DNA of 64,000 nt from Yamagishiella unicocca (GCA_003116995.1 BDSL01000100.1:186001-250000), one strand, 5' to 3'; shown: positions 1-13,100, numbered from the stretch's first letter. Notes: a model not told the origin generated them from the letters alone. Made by a program: numbers and translations.

Positions 1-1274
1 CATAACATCATTACCGGAACCACTGCCGCCACGCCGATCACGCTGCCCGCCTGATATCCTTTCTTCAGGATGTGCCACATCAAGTATCCGGCGGGAGAGT
101 CCGGCGCAACGTATACATCGCCTTTCGCTGTTGACGCGGCCATCCTCACGTATGGGCTCAAATCCGGACTCAAAACGGATAATGCGGTGTGTGCGGGTTG
201 CTGAATCCAACCTGACAATTGCTGCTAAATGTCCACGTGAGGATGCCGCTTCAAAGCTCCCAACTGCCGCAAAAATTGCCGGTACGGCCCATTCGTTTCG
301 AGACCAACGTATGGACAACATGATGACCAAGGGACACCAAATATCGACCGCATGAAGCATTCAAGAGCTTGTGAGTGCACCGTCATGCACCGCCTTCGCG
401 ACGACGGAACCTCGAAACCTCTTCGGCCCGCCTCATGCCCCGTTGCAAATGTTGGCTGGAGGGAATGCCCGCTCCGGTGGCCCGTTGAACATTGCAGGGC
501 TATCTTCCCAATCCACACCCGGCATTTGCATATGCACCTTTGCGGACACCCAACGCAGCCGCGTCCAGCCCGCCCGCCCTAGCTCCAATTGCGTCTGTTG
601 TGCCGTGTGATATGCGACTGCAGAACGGAGTCCACTGCCAATCCAACGGAGGGTATCCAACGGAGACAACCGCCAATCCGGGTGAACTGCTGCTGCTGTC
701 TTACACACAGCGGGATAGCGAGGGAAACGCGCATTGCGACAGGTGGGGCAGGGCGAGGTGAGATGAGCCGAGGTGTAGCGGCGTCCAGGGGAAGATCGCG
801 ACATGAGGCACGTGACGTCACCCGATACGACGTCACCGGACATAACACACTCGGCCACTCGTGGCCCCCTCTCCGCATCGCCGCACCCAGGGAACCAACA
901 CGGCAACCCGGTGCCGTACACGGGGTTGGGAGGAAACCCGGGGGTCGCCACATAGCCAGGTGGGGCCCACCCTGCTCACTGCCCGGGGCCACTCGCCGAT
1001 ACACCGGCCTGGCTTGGCGGCTCCTGCTGTGCAGGCGACCCGACCCGACCTCACGCCAGGTCGCCACCTCAGTACTGCCCTTCGCATGCAACAGCCCAAC
1101 TCCTGCCGGCCGCATCGCGCGTAGCTCAGCACCGCCCAGCCCCAACCGACAACCACCCCAGTGCTCTGTCCTCACCTGCCCCCCCCCCACCTCACCTCCA
1201 CGGGTTTCCCTCGAACCCCACCTCACCTCCCCCTTCCCCCCCTGGCCTCACCCCCCCACATCCCCCCCTGGCTC
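1..1274. other. 3' flank of the TFIIIC-like gene, no gene seen
   Basis: No supported gene. The open frames here are low-complexity shadows of C-rich DNA. On the minus strand, downstream of the stop at 1275, a TGTAA (plus-strand ttaca at 701-705) could be the volvocine poly(A) signal, which would give a 3' UTR of about 570 bases. That is inference from position only. Confidence 0.35.
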
Positions 1275-4200
1275 TCACCCGACGCTCAGCCTCATGAACC
1301 TCACCACCCCGCACCGCCACCCCATCAGCACCCACACGCTCCCCCCGCCGCCCCCCGCCTCCACCCCCTCGGCCCCCCCCTCCCTCCACGCGGCCCCGCT
1401 CCCCCGCCCCCGCCCCCGCCTGCCGCCCCTGCCACCCCTGCCGCCGCGCCCGCCCGCCGCCGCCGCCGCCGCGCCCCCGTCCTCCTCCCCCTCCGCCTCC
1501 AGCACCCGCTTCTTGGTCTCCTGGCCTCCGGCTCGGCGACTCCGCTCCTGCCCGGGCGGCCTGGTGGCTCCGAAACCCGCACGCACCACGTAGAGCTGCT
1601 GCTGCATGTCCGGTATGACGTGCGGGGGTCGGGGGCGGCCGGGCACCTCGGGCTGGCGCCAGTGGGTGCCGCCGGCGTAGAAGAGCTGCAGGCCGCGCAA
1701 CTCGTCGGGGCCCAGCAGCCGCATGTGGGGGCCATCCCTGGAGTTGGGTGCCGCGGCGGGTGGGGGTCGGGGTGGGCTGGGGTCAGGGTCGGGGGTCAGG
1801 CGGGGCGGGGGTGAGGTGGGGATCGTCGGCACGGGGGAGCAAGGGGTTGTGAAGTCGCGCTTGCAGGACATGTACCCCACTGGACTGGGGCCAGGTGGAA
1901 AGAATTACCACTTGGGGGGGGGCGATGCGGGGACACCCCCTCACTGGGTGGCGGTGCGGGGACACCCCCTCATTGGGTGGTGGTGCGGGGACACCCCCTC
2001 ACCCCCCCCTGGTGTAGCCCCCGCAAGCCCCCAGCCAGCTCCACCAGCTCGTGGCCTCCCCCCCCAGTATTAATGCCCGCTCCCCCCTCGTGCGCCCGCC
2101 CCACGAGCGGCAAGGCTACCGCCCTCAAGCAGGTTGCATTGCACCCCCAGCCCCCCTCCCCCGCCCCCGCCTCAGCCCTCCCCCCCCAACTCAACCAGCG
2201 CCGCGTCTCCTCCCTGCGCCCCCCCCTCCCCCGCCAAGACCCAATGTAGTTGTCATCGGTTTCAATTCACGGTTGCTCTGCCCCCACCTGACCAGTCCCC
2301 CCAGCGGCACGTGCGGCCGCCGGTTTCGGAGGTCCGCCGGGAACTCCCAGGCCATGGCCGCCGCCACCCCCTCCGCCCCGCCGTACAGCAGCATGTGCAG
2401 GCGGGGCACGTAGCAGGTGGACCACAGGCAGCCGCAGTTGGGCTCTGCGGGCGGTTGGCGGTTGGCGGGTTGTTTGGTTGGGATCAGGGCGGGTGCTGTT
2501 TGTGTGAATTGGGGGACGGGGCCCCAGCGGCGGAATGTAAGGCAACACGGCGCTCCTCGCGGCCCTAGCTCCCAGACCCCAACCAGCGAGCATGTGCACA
2601 TCAACACCCCGTCCCCCTCCGCTGCCTCACCCAACCCACCCTCGCTTCTCCCGTACGCGTTTTTGCGCTACCCTCGCTTCGTCCCTTGTCGTACACCAGT
2701 TCCTTGCCTTCCTAGCTCCCCCCTCACCCTTGAACCCCACGCTGCCCACGCTGCCTCCGTCGTCTCCGCACAGCGCCGCCGCCGCGTCCAGCAGCAGCAC
2801 CCGCAGCCCCCCGTCGTCCTGCGCCAGCACCAGCGAGGCGGGCCGCCGGGTCCAGGCGGCGTCGTGCGCGTAGGAGCGGTGCGCGATGCGGTCCAGGAGG
2901 GGCCGGGACACGTCCCTTGGGGGGGAAGGGGGCGGGGGGGGGGAGAGAGGAAACACGGTTACAGGGCACGGGGGGTTACAGTAAAAGGACCGGTAACGCG
3001 AAAACGACAGGATGGTGGGCGCATGGTCGGCGGACAGCGAGGATGTGGGCGGGTGCTGGAGCACTGGGACGGACGACCGGCAAACCTGTGGAGCCGGTTT
3101 CTTGGGGCTGCGGAAAGGAAGAAAGGAAACGAATTGACGGACTGGCGGCACGGGAGGGGGGCGGGTAGAGAGGATGCACGGGGGGGTGCGCGGGGTCGAG
3201 GGGAGACCCTCGGTCGGGCATCAAAGAGGAGACCCTTGGTCAGGCATCAAAGGATAGAATCAACAGGAGAGGAGAAATGACACTGGAGAGGGTTTTTGAG
3301 CAGGGGGGTGAGTGGGTGGGGTGGGCGGGTGGAGCAGTCAGCTCCCGCCTCCACCCCGCCCCGCCCTGACTGCCAGCGGAAGACGCACCGGTCATCCCAC
3401 AGCTTTATCCGCCCGGTGTAGCCCGTCGTACAGAACATGTGACCCGCGGGTCCGCCGGGCGCGCCGGTGCGGCCGCCCAGCCCGCAGCCGAGCGCCGCCG
3501 CTGCTGCCGCCTGCGCCCGCACCGCCGCCGCCTGCTCCTCCGTGGCGTCCGCTGGCTCAGGCGGGGGGAAGTCAGTGTCCCAGATGGGGCTGCTGATGAC
3601 TCGCCGCAGAGGCAGGACGTCGGCAGGGATGTGGAAGAGCAGCTGGGGGGTGGGGGTGCATCGGGGGGTGGGTGGGGGGGTTGGAGGGAGGGAGGGGGTC
3701 CGGGGTTGGTGGTGAAGGGGGGGAGGGGGGGGGCAGCAGTGAGGTCGGGCATGCGAGGAAGCTCGTGCGTCGGCAGTGGGTGGTGGCGGGCAGGGTGGAT
3801 GGGAGTGGGTGGGGGCGTTGCGGTGGTGACCCCCCCTGGAGGCGGCGCCTGGAGACCTCACGGGGGGTCCCCCTTCACAGCTCATGACGCCCGGGGGGGT
3901 TTGCAAGGAAAACCCGTTTAAAAAGAGAAAACCAGGGGAGGCCTCCTGGAGCCGCGTCGTCCGACTGCCCAAGCAGCTCTCGAACGCGCGCACGTGAACA
4001 TGCGTCCCGCCCCCCACTGCCCCAGCCTGTTGCCCCCCCCCCCTTCGTGTCACCGGTCTCACACCCCCTCCCCCCTCCCCCTTTCCCCTCCCCCACCTGC
4101 GTCCGCTCCACGCCCGCCCCCTCCCCCCCGCGAGGTAGCCGCCACAGCGCCACGCTGCCATCCCAGCAGCCGACCAGCAGCTGAGGCGGGCCGACCCGCG

Positions 4201-6074
4201 GGTCGGGCATGTGCCAATCGCAGCAGCTGGCCAGCGCACCGCCCATCTGCTCGCGGCGCAGCAGCACCGCCGGCCGCAGCAGCCGCACCAGCGGAGCAAG
4301 CGGCCCCGAGGGGGTGCCGGGGTGGACCGGGGGGGGGTCCTCCAGCTTGGCCCCCTCCCCCTCATCCACCACCGCAATCACAGCAGCGGTATCAACTGCA
4401 GTCCCCTCTCCGGCCTCCTCGGCTGCTGCTACTGCTACTATTGCTTTGGCTGCTGCGGCCTCGACTAAGGCTCCCTCCACGCCCTCCATTGCTTCCGGGC
4501 CGCCGCCTCCGCCGCCGTCAGCACCGCCGCCTCCGCCGCCGTCAGCAACGCCGCCTCCTCCTCCTCCTCCGCCTCCCGCTCCTTCAGCCTCCGCCTCGCC
4601 GGGACCCCCCCCAGGCTGCTGCTCGCCGCGGCCCGGACCCGGCGCCTCCGCTCCGGAACCCGTCATACCGAGCGACGCCGGCTCCGGAACCGCCGTCACC
4701 ACCACCGACCCATCGCCCAGCACCATCGCCAGCAGCCCTATCACGGGCAGGCTCCTCGATCCCCTCCCTCCGCCTCCGTTGTCGTCAGCACTAGCGGCCG
4801 CGGCCCCGCTCGGCACCTGCGCTGCTGCCAGTGCTGCTGTCCGGGTGGTTGCCTCTGGTTGCGGCGCCCAGATGCATCCGGGGCTGGGGCACCAGCGCAC
4901 GTCCCAGGCCACACAGCCGTCGTGAGCCAGCAGCAGCGCGCAGCGGGGGAGGCCCTGGCAGCCGGGGGGCGGGGCGGGGAGGAGACCCGTGGGTCGGCAC
5001 TTGAAAAGTAAACCGATCGGGAAATGTTCGGTACAGTAGTTTGGAACTTCATGCTGGAGGACTTGGGGGTGGGGAGGAGTCAGGTGGGGGCGGACGGCAG
5101 GTACCCCACCTGTACGGCAGGTAGCCCACCTGTACGGCAGGTAGCCCACCTGTTTTCTTCCTCCCTATCTGGGGTCTGCCGGGTCCCCGAAATGCCCCGC
5201 GGAGTGACTCGCGGAGACCCAAAGCGGTGAGAAGCGAAGAGAGGGTCGGGACGGCCAGACGTACGGCCCCCACGTACGACTCCACGTACGGCCCCACATG
5301 CAAAAGGTCTGCGACAACCTAGTCGCTCCTACGTCCCGTCCCCGGTCCACCCCCGCCCCGCCCACCGCCCCCACCCACCTACCCACCCACCTACCCACCC
5401 ATCCAGCCATCCAGCCATCCAGCCAAGCCACCCACCTGCGGACACTCCGGCGACGTTGCCCCGTGCGGCACCGCCCACAGCTGCACCGCCCCCGGCCCGC
5501 TGAGGGCCACGTTGGTGAGGTTGGTGCCGCTGCCGGGGGGGTGCACCCCCAGGGCCACATACTCCTCCGCAGCCACCGCAGGGCTGGGCCCGTCACCACC
5601 ACCGCCACCACCACCACCGCTGCCGCCGCCACTTGCGGCGCTGGCGCCAGCGGTGCTGGCGTTGGTTGGGGCGGCGGTTGCGAAGGCACGGACCGGGACG
5701 CCTCGCGGCGGCGGGCAGAAGTCGGAGCACCAGACGGGACCGCCGGCGAACGCCGCCGCGTCAACAGTGAAGGCCGGCGGGGCGTCGTCGTTGGTGTCGT
5801 TGGGCCGCGAGGGCACCGAGGTGAGGGCATGGGCGCAGTTGAGGCCGAGCTGCAGCAATGGTCCGTCGCCTGGTCGATGCTCCGCGCTCCCATACGCGCC
5901 GCCGGATGCCGGAGTAGCGGTGGTGTTACCAGGTCCGGCTAATTTCGGCGTTATAAGCACCGGCGAGGAGCTAGTCAGGAGAGCCTTGTAGGCGAGCTGG
6001 CCCTCGGCGGTGTCGAGCAAGACATCCTCGAGCCGGACCGCCCAGGCGCCTTGCGGTGGCACCCAGGCGGACAT
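1275..6074 (-). CDS. TFIIIC subunit GTF3C2-like WD40 protein, six exons
   Basis: Model (join, minus strand): 6074-5436, 4954-4097, 3642-3389, 2915-2728, 2444-2288, 1737-1275, giving 852 aa. All junctions are GT-AG and the phases agree (0,0,2,1,2). WD-like blades are visible: GAVQLWAVP at the end of exon 1, LLAHDGCVAWDVRWCPSP in exon 2, LLVGCWDGSVALWRLP at the end of exon 2, YTGRIKLWDDR in exon 3, and CYVPRLHMLLYGG in exon 5. This order and wording resemble GTF3C2/TFIIIC110, a beta-propeller subunit of the RNA polymerase III factor TFIIIC that binds B-box DNA. Exon 2 carries a long Gly/Ala/Glu-rich insertion between blades, and the C-terminus is a basic and Gly-rich tail. I chose the ATG at 6074 because the frame is open and sensible from there; upstream exons cannot be excluded. 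An alternative start of exon 2 at 5053 is also phase-compatible but would translate an intron repeat, so I rejected it. Another nuclear WD40 protein remains possible. Confidence 0.72.
1920..2010. repeat. About 30-bp tandem repeat, three copies
   Basis: Three near-identical units, each containing gcggggacaccccctca, lie in the last intron (2287-1738) of the TFIIIC-like gene. No coding role is seen. Confidence 0.7.
3189..3265 (-). repeat. Intron-restricted repeat, copy with duplicated 3' half
   Basis: In the intron between exons 3 and 4 of the TFIIIC-like gene, minus-strand sequence contains TTCTATCCTTTGATGCC followed twice by a GACCNAGGGTCTCC block. This matches the 3' half of the intron repeat, tandemly duplicated. 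Confidence 0.5.
4978..5077 (-). repeat. Intron-restricted repeat, copy 1
   Basis: Minus-strand copy of an approximately 75-100 base element. Diagnostic blocks are AAGTCCTCCAGCATG, then a TTTCCCGATCG block, then CCCACGGGTCTCCTCC. It lies at the 3' end of intron 1 of the TFIIIC-like gene, just before the acceptor at 4955. It aligns by eye with 52755-52835 in the UBX-like gene. Confidence 0.65.
5095..5155. repeat. 20-bp tandem repeat with internal hairpin, three copies
   Basis: Three units read tgtacggcaggtagcccacc (the first slightly different). Each contains CAGGT-AGCCC-ACCTG, a perfect five-base hairpin stem. They lie in intron 1 of the TFIIIC-like gene. Confidence 0.7.
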
Positions 6075-6884
6075 AGTACAAATGTGTGATGTTACGAGGT
6101 TGTAATTATGTTGATTGGACTAACGCCATGACCGCGCGAGCTTGCATCGGCGGCTGTCAAAGGAAAGGTTCGCGCGTCAATTACAAGCAGCACACCCTGA
6201 TGCAGGATGTTCATACAGGCTTTCGGAATCACATTTGCCGCTTGCTAATCCGTATGCCTCACTTTGACTTGCCGTACCCTAAGGGCGGGAAGCCCGGAAG
6301 CGGGTTCAGTCACGATGTGGAGGCCCCTCGCCTGCTCCAACGGGCTACTTCATCTGTGTTTAAGTAGCTCTATCGCACTTCCATTCCGCATAATCAGGGG
6401 CCCGTACACCTGCATGAGCATGAGCATGTTACAGACGTAGGGCCCTCCCAGGTCCTGTCCATATCCCCACGAACCGTTCGGTCAGGAGGCGCTTCTAAAG
6501 CAATAGACGGACCGTACAATTGAGCTCAGGCCAGGGGAGCCGCTGGCAATTCGGAAGGCAACTTTGTAAAGCGAATTCGTGGGGCTATGAACGTATGTAA
6601 AGGTCGCGCGAAAAGGGACGCCGCCGGTTACAACGCGTCGGCTGGCCTCACCACCTTGCACTGCTTGGCGACAGAACTACTTAAGAAGCTACTTATAATA
6701 AAACGTATATTGACTTAATAGAGAGGTCCTTCATGACGGACCCGGCACCGGTACCAGCACCGGCGCCAGCAGCTTGCAGTGCTTGGCGATTATTAATAGT
6801 ATACTGTCTTAAAGAGGTCCTTCATGAAAGGCTTGAAGCCAATATTTGCCACCTATGGCGCGGTGCCAGCTTGGACTGTGGTAT

Positions 6885-7250
6885 GCATGCTGCGGCCAGA
6901 CTTGTTGGAGAAGCCGTGCCGGAACGTTTTGCACATTCCTGTACATGTACACTGGGCAGGCGATCAATGGTTTCGTAGCGCCTTACTACTAGCCTCTTCG
7001 ACGCTGGCTGTGGCCGGCCGGCTTCCCCGCCTAGGGCTTTCCGGGCCTGCGGCGTGCTTCCGGTGCTCCGCGCATGAGGATGCGACGTTCGGGACCTGCA
7101 CTCTGCAGGCAACCAGTGATCTCATAGCGCCTCACTACTGGACTCTTCGAAGTCGGCCGGCTTCCCAGCCTAGCGTCTGCCGGGCCTCGCGGCGTGTTGC
7201 CCCAATGGTTCAGCACGCCGCGCCTCGCTCCGCGGCTGTGTGCTTGGGTG
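6885..7250 (+). repeat. About 180-bp dispersed repeat, two direct copies
   Basis: The two halves share blocks such as tagcgcct-actact and cgggcct-cggcgtg in the same order. A third copy in reverse orientation lies at 8160-8350. The open frames here follow the repeat and do not resemble a known protein. Confidence 0.5.
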
Positions 7251-8159
7251 CCTGCCCTCCGGGGTCAGCATGCCCGTGGGGCCGCGCTGTTTTCCTTACG
7301 TTTGTGGGATGCACTTCGTGCAAATGGTGCTTTCGCCGGCGGGCAACACGAGCTGCACGGTTGCTTGGGAGGTGCTGCAAGTGCATTCCCGCTGTCTTGG
7401 CTGCCTCCCGCTACCGCTTTTCGTCGTTTGCTTTACCGGTATCCAATCGGGGTGCCCGTCGTGGTTTACACTTTCGACTTGCCTTATAGCCGTTTCTGCT
7501 ATATCCATTTCGAGCCAATTTCTGTAATTATCCGCGACAGTTTATGAAGGTCGCTCTCCTAAAAACGCGCATGACATCCAGCACCGGCACCAGCACTTCG
7601 CACCGGCACCTTGCATGAAGGTGAAGCCCTATAAATTGTACCGATCTTGAACTAGTCTTAGCAGACTGGCAGCCATAACATCGTGCTTTCATTCCAAAAC
7701 AACGTAGTCATACACCACTGAAGCCCGCTTGATGGGATCAATGAAGCAAAGCCTTTGAGCCCATCCGTCATATATCCTCCTTCCCCTGTGCTGTGCAGGC
7801 CATTCACTAACAGCCCACATGTTTACTAATGTCCTCTATTCAAAGCCAAAGCTGCCTCATGGCGCTAGAGTGCACTTAGTGCGATATCGAGCTATCTGTT
7901 AAGTAACCCTATAGCTAATGCAGCTGCGCTATCGCAGTAAAATAAGTAAACCATAACAACGCCTATTGGTTTATTTTGCTGATTACTTTAAGTAGCAGTT
8001 CGGGTGTCTATGTCTCACAAGGAGCTCAGTTTATGTCCCACAAGCTTATTTACTCGAAGTAGCAGTTGTCGTACCGGCACCTGGGGTGCCAGTACGGCAT
8101 GACACAGCAGCATCCTTTTCCAACGGTCAATTCATCAAAGTAGCCCCGTTAGGCAACTT

Positions 8160-8350
8160 TGTTATAAAGGCATGGCGCCCGTGGAGTGAGGCGCGGCGTA
8201 CTTGACGCGAGGCCCGGCAGGCTCTAGGCGGGGAAGCATACCGACCCCGAAAGGCTTGTAGTAAGGCGCTACAAAATCACAGATTGCCTGCAAAGTACCC
8301 AGTGTACTTGTACAGGAAAGTGCAGGTCCCGAACATCGCGGCATGCAGCC
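8160..8350 (-). repeat. Inverted copy of the 6885-7250 repeat
   Basis: Read on the minus strand, it matches the forward copies over most of its length, including the CGGGACCTGCACT and CTTCCCCGCCTAG blocks. Confidence 0.5.
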
Positions 8351-9339
8351 ACATTGTTATTAGCCATGTACCGGTCCCCGTTCTCACGCCGGCGGGTCTA
8401 GTCGTCCTTCTCGCGATATTTAATTAGGAATTCCCGGAATTGCTTCTGAAAGCCGCCTCTTCACAGGGATCGGTGCTATACATACATGCACGGCCATTAT
8501 ATATGCTGAGCCACCTGTGATACCGCCTTCGGATGCGTTGCTCAAGGTTGTTATTAGCCACTATTATTAGGCTTGGACTATATCATGCACCCCTCGCAAG
8601 CGCCCGGGCTGCGGGCATGCTGCCCGTACGTACGTCTCATCCACCATCCCGGGCGTGCTTGTGGATCGACTAAGCGGGCGTGCGGGGGACGGGCGTGAGC
8701 GCGGATCGTTGTTTCCTAGATAGGTCCAATCAGTGTGCCCGTCGTCGCCTACCCTTCCTGATCCACCTATACATGATTCACCTACGTATGTATTACACGC
8801 CTATATATCAATTTCTGTAAGGATCGATGCTCACTTATTGCTTGATGGCGCTGCGCCTGCCAGCCTACTGTACCGACGTTTGCCTACAAATGCGCATCAC
8901 ATATCCACTCAATTTCCCCTTCCGTGCACGTAAGCAGAACATAACAGCACCTTGCATTTCTTATTCCTCCAACGCTCTCATTGCAACGCGCAAAATCTCC
9001 TTGACTCAACATCAACCTACGCTCTATCTCCGACCAACGCGCTTGGTTCATTTCAACTTCCCAACCATCTTATATTCCACCTAACCTCCAACGGGCTTAT
9101 TCATCTGTGTTTATTACGCACCGGTACACTCTTTGCAATCGACCTTTTTTGGCCTTCGTTTACGTATTACGTACGACTACATTTTTTCTGTGAATTTATG
9201 ATGTTTAGCCGAGCTAGCCAGCGCCCAATGGCATTCTCTACCTACTGACCATCCACATCTAACAGCGGTGTGGCTGGCCCACCCGGACGCCGCACGACCG
9301 GACGCACGGCGACGATAGGCGACGAACGAAGGTGCGAAG

Positions 9340-9720
9340 GATGCACCGTACGTGTTCCCGCCCTTGCGAGTGGCCCGGACATATCAAATAGTCCTTATAA
9401 GTCATGTAGAGGGTATCGGGCGTCCATGCGGATGATATGAGCCGGGGAATCGGTGGGAACACGGGTGTTATTGGCTGGTGGGAATACGGTGTGTGTCATA
9501 ACCGTGTTCCCAGCGTTTTAGGCCGTGTTCCCGCCCTTGCGAGATAGCTGGACATACTAAATAGTCCTTATCCGTCATACTAAGGGGTGCCATAAGCTTG
9601 GAGTGACTTTTGACTGTATTGTAATGCGGGAACACGGGAACACGGCCATGACCGGCTAGCCGGTCATTCTTGGGAACACGGGAACACGGTAGGTCATCAT
9701 TACCGGGTAGCCGGTCGAGT
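9340..9720. repeat. Degenerate repeats rich in gggaacacgg and its complement
   Basis: Repeated accgtgttccc / gggaacacggt motifs occur in both orientations. The segment around 9495-9545 recurs at 12425-12475 inside the REJ-A locus. Confidence 0.55.
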
Positions 9721-9931
9721 TGCTTACTGGAACATTAGGTAGCGAACAACCGCGCGCACAGTGTGGCTGGCGGATGCCCAGCAGCACGCAGCAGCGATAG
9801 CCAAGCCGGCCCTGTATGTGCGTGTCACCATAGCATTAGCTCAAGCAATTAGCTGATAAACAAGCCAGTTTCACAACTCATTTGTTCTACATGGATGCTT
9901 GCTTTGTTCCGCAGTCCGTTTGTTCTTACTT

Positions 9932-10112
9932 ATGGCTTCAAGGGCAGCGGCGACGAGAGTACGCGGCGCGCTGCAACTGTTATTAGCAGCGGCGGTAATT
10001 TTCACGTCAATATGGACTCCAGGCAGCGCCACTCCTCTATCAGGGGCGGCAGCATCGGCAAGCGAGGCCGGCGGCGATGCGGTCATCTTGGAGTCGCTGC
10101 AACATAGCGCAG
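9932..10112 (+). CDS. Signal-peptide exon assigned to REJ-A
   Basis: ATG at 9932 opens 60 codons with a basic N-region, a hydrophobic core (LQLLLAAAVIFTSIW) and a small-residue cleavage zone (PGSATP), ending at a good donor (GCAG|GTGCGT) in phase 1. The next candidate exon (12018) begins in the matching phase. An upstream in-frame ATG at 9899 is possible but would spoil the signal peptide. Confidence 0.5.
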
Positions 10113-13100
10113 GTGCGTACGCAACGTGTTAGCACTGCAGATGTCGAAAATATTTGTCAATGGCGGAAAGTGATGGTTGACTGCACGGCTCAAGGTGGTG
10201 TTGTGCTTGATTTAGCAAGTTGCCTTACTTTCTAGCTCTCGCGCGCTGGCCTCGATCGCTAAGCACATATCCAACATGCCGAGCAAAACGTTACGACAAT
10301 GTGGACCGATCAGCGCCGAGGAAACGATACGTACATATTGCTGCTTGCCACAATTAAGTTCCTTCGTTACTCGAAGCGCGCGGCGGGACGGATTGATGTC
10401 ACTTTATTTATTCACACGTGTGCGTACCGCCGCAGCCCTATATATACATACCGCGGTATGTGAATTATATGCATCTGCATCGAACCAGCTCGCGGCGACG
10501 TACGGTCATCATACAAGCATACATGCATCTCCGTCCCTCGCTCACCATGCATGTAGCATCTATCCGTATGACACTTGCGTTCCTGCGTGCCCGCCGGCCC
10601 CCCACCTTTTTCACCACACCTCCTTTCCCTGTACGAGCGTAGTCCACGTCCAAGATGGTCATCGCCAGCAGCAGTGGGTCCACCAGCAGACTGCTGCTGC
10701 TGGGTACGTGCAAGGGGTAGAGCAAGGGCGGCAGCAGCTTCTGCACCACGTGGACCTGCTGAAGCGCCGGCACATCAGCCACGATAGAAGAACTCTTGAA
10801 GGTGCGGGATTGCACATACGCCGCCGTGTATCTGTCTGGAGCCGAGGTAGATCAGTAAGGACACACACCGGCGGCTAGCCGGTTACGTGCATGCACAAGT
10901 GAATTGCCCGCTAGCCGGTTACGTGCATGCACGGAAAAAAAGGTCATGAAACAGGCTTCTAAAAAGCTGAAATAATATAAATATTTATATGTAAATTGTT
11001 CCATCTACGAGCGTGGGCGTGCGCTGCCTCTGCGTGCGTGCATCGCTCCGTCCATCCCTCTCCATCCCTCTCCATCCCTCCGTGCACGAGCGCCAATCAG
11101 CCCGCAGAGAGCTGTTCTGGGTCCCTGCACCGCGCGAAAATGTTAATCATACATGTATGCAAATCGTCCACTCGTGGTTGCGAGCGTGCGACGCCTATTC
11201 GCGGCCCGTGCATGCCTCCAGGCCTCCGTGCACGGTACCGGTAAAAAGCGTGCACGAGCGCCAATCAGCCCGCAGACAGCTGTTCCGGGCCACTGTGCCG
11301 CGTCAGAATGTTCATCATACATGTATGCAAGTCGTTCACTCATGATTGCGAGCGTGCGACGCCTATTTGCGGCCCGTGCATGCCTCCGGGCCTCCGTGCA
11401 CGGTACCGGTAAAAAGCGTGCACGAGCGCCAATCAGCCCGCAGACAGCTGATCCGGGTCACCGTACCGCGTCGGAATGTTCATCATACATGTATGCAATT
11501 ATTTCACTCATGTTTGCGAGCGTGCGACGCCTATTTGCGGCCCGTGCATGCCTCCGGGCCTCCGTGCACGGTACGTACCGGTAAAAAGCGTGCACGAGCG
11601 CCAATCAGCCCGCAGACAGCTGATCCGGGTCACTGTACCGCGCGAATATGATAATCATACACGTATGCAAGTCGTTCACTCATGATTGCGAGCGTGCGAT
11701 GCCTATTCGCGGCCCGTGCATGCCTCCATGGCTCCGTGCACCGCACAACACCTCAGCCGGGTTCATCACCACATCAAACACCATCATCGATCGTTCCACA
11801 GCACTGGCTCGGTTGGTACCTAGCTGCTTTAGCTTTACGGTTGTGTGCCACAATCTCCACGGCATCCGCGAAATCTTGTCCGCCCGCTAAGTGACCGGCC
11901 TTGCCCTTCTGTAAGAATTTGACTGTGAACATGATATGAACATGCATGACGCAGCGACCGGACCTGGTTGAGGTCAGCCGGGTGCCAGTTAATCGTGTCC
12001 CTGCCTGGTCCACGCAGGTGCGCAAGAGGCTGCGTTGGGCTACATCAGCTTTCCCGGACGGGACTACGTCTCCTTGGGAGCTATAGACATTGTTGGTGGC
12101 GCCTATAACGCTGCCTGCCATGACGCGGTTTGCTGCAAGGCCCAGTGTGATGACAACCCCAGCTGTGGGGTCTTCATGTTTGGCACTATCTCTTGGTGCA
12201 CAAACTGCTGCTGGATCAAGGTCAAGATAACTTATGGTGTTCCTAGCCTAACTAATGGCAATGCCATGCCTGGCGTCATCAGCTATGTGAAAGGTAACTT
12301 CGTTTCTGCCATGTTTTGACTGTTTTGCCTGAAGCATGGCCTGAAGCATGGCCTGAAGCATGGCCTGAAGCATGGCCTAAAGCATGGCCTAAAGCATGGC
12401 CTGAAGCATGGCCGTCATCGGTGCGTGTCATGACCGTGTTCCCAGCATTTTAGGCCGTGTTCCCGCCCTTGCAATTGGTATGGTGGGACACGCGACGGTA
12501 CCGGTAAAAAGCGTGCACGAGCGCCAATCAGCCCGCAGACAGCTGATCCGGGTCCCTGCACCGCGCGAAAATGTTAATCATACATGTATGCAATTATTTC
12601 ACTCATGATTGCGAGCGTGCGACGCCTATTTGCGGCCCGTGCATGCCTCCAGGCCTCCGTGCACGGCACGCGGTACCGGTAAAAAGCGTGCACGGCACGA
12701 GCGCCAATCAGCCCGCAGCAGACAGCTGTTCCGGGTCCCTGTACCGCGTCAGAATGTCCATTATACATGTATGCAAGTATTTCACTCATGATTGCGAGCG
12801 TGCGATGATAATTTGCGGTCCGTGCATCGCTCCATCCAGCCGTGCACCGTACGTACCGGTAAAAAGCGTGCACGAGCGCCAATCAGCCCGCAGACAGCTG
12901 ATCCGTGCCACCGTACCGCGTCAGAATGTTAATCATACATGTATGAAAGTCGAAACCCGAAAGCGACTACAAGCGCGAAAGAGCCTCGCCGAGTAGCTAG
13001 GAAAAGCGTGTCCAACACGAGCCATCAACACTGATGGGCCTGCAGAGATGAGCGAGAGCACAACCGTGAGGGCCAAAAGTAAGGCCAGGCCGCTACAAAG

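Larger units (their letters stand above)
6075..9931. other. Intergenic region with degenerate repeats, no gene seen
   Basis: No exon-like coding stretch is visible. It holds a tandem pair at 6653-6832 sharing tgcttggcga and gaggtccttcatga. It also holds a family of about 180 bp with forward copies near 6885-7060 and 7070-7245 and a reverse copy at 8160-8350. A further direct pair at about 9350-9410 and 9529-9590 shares cgtgttcccgcccttgcgag, and part of it recurs at 12430-12475. The open frames track these repeats. Confidence 0.5.

Noticed and set aside
1161..1880. Plus-strand His/Pro-rich frames
   Set aside because: Complement of the C-terminal exon of the TFIIIC-like gene; no independent support.
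4955..5053. Extra coding segment at the start of TFIIIC-like exon 2
   Set aside because: It is phase-compatible, but the segment matches the intron repeat at 52755-52835, and the WD-like alignment is better without it.
11013..11890. Several overlapping ORFs with repeated peptide motifs
   Set aside because: They follow the 168-172 bp satellite in different frames; no frame is preferred.
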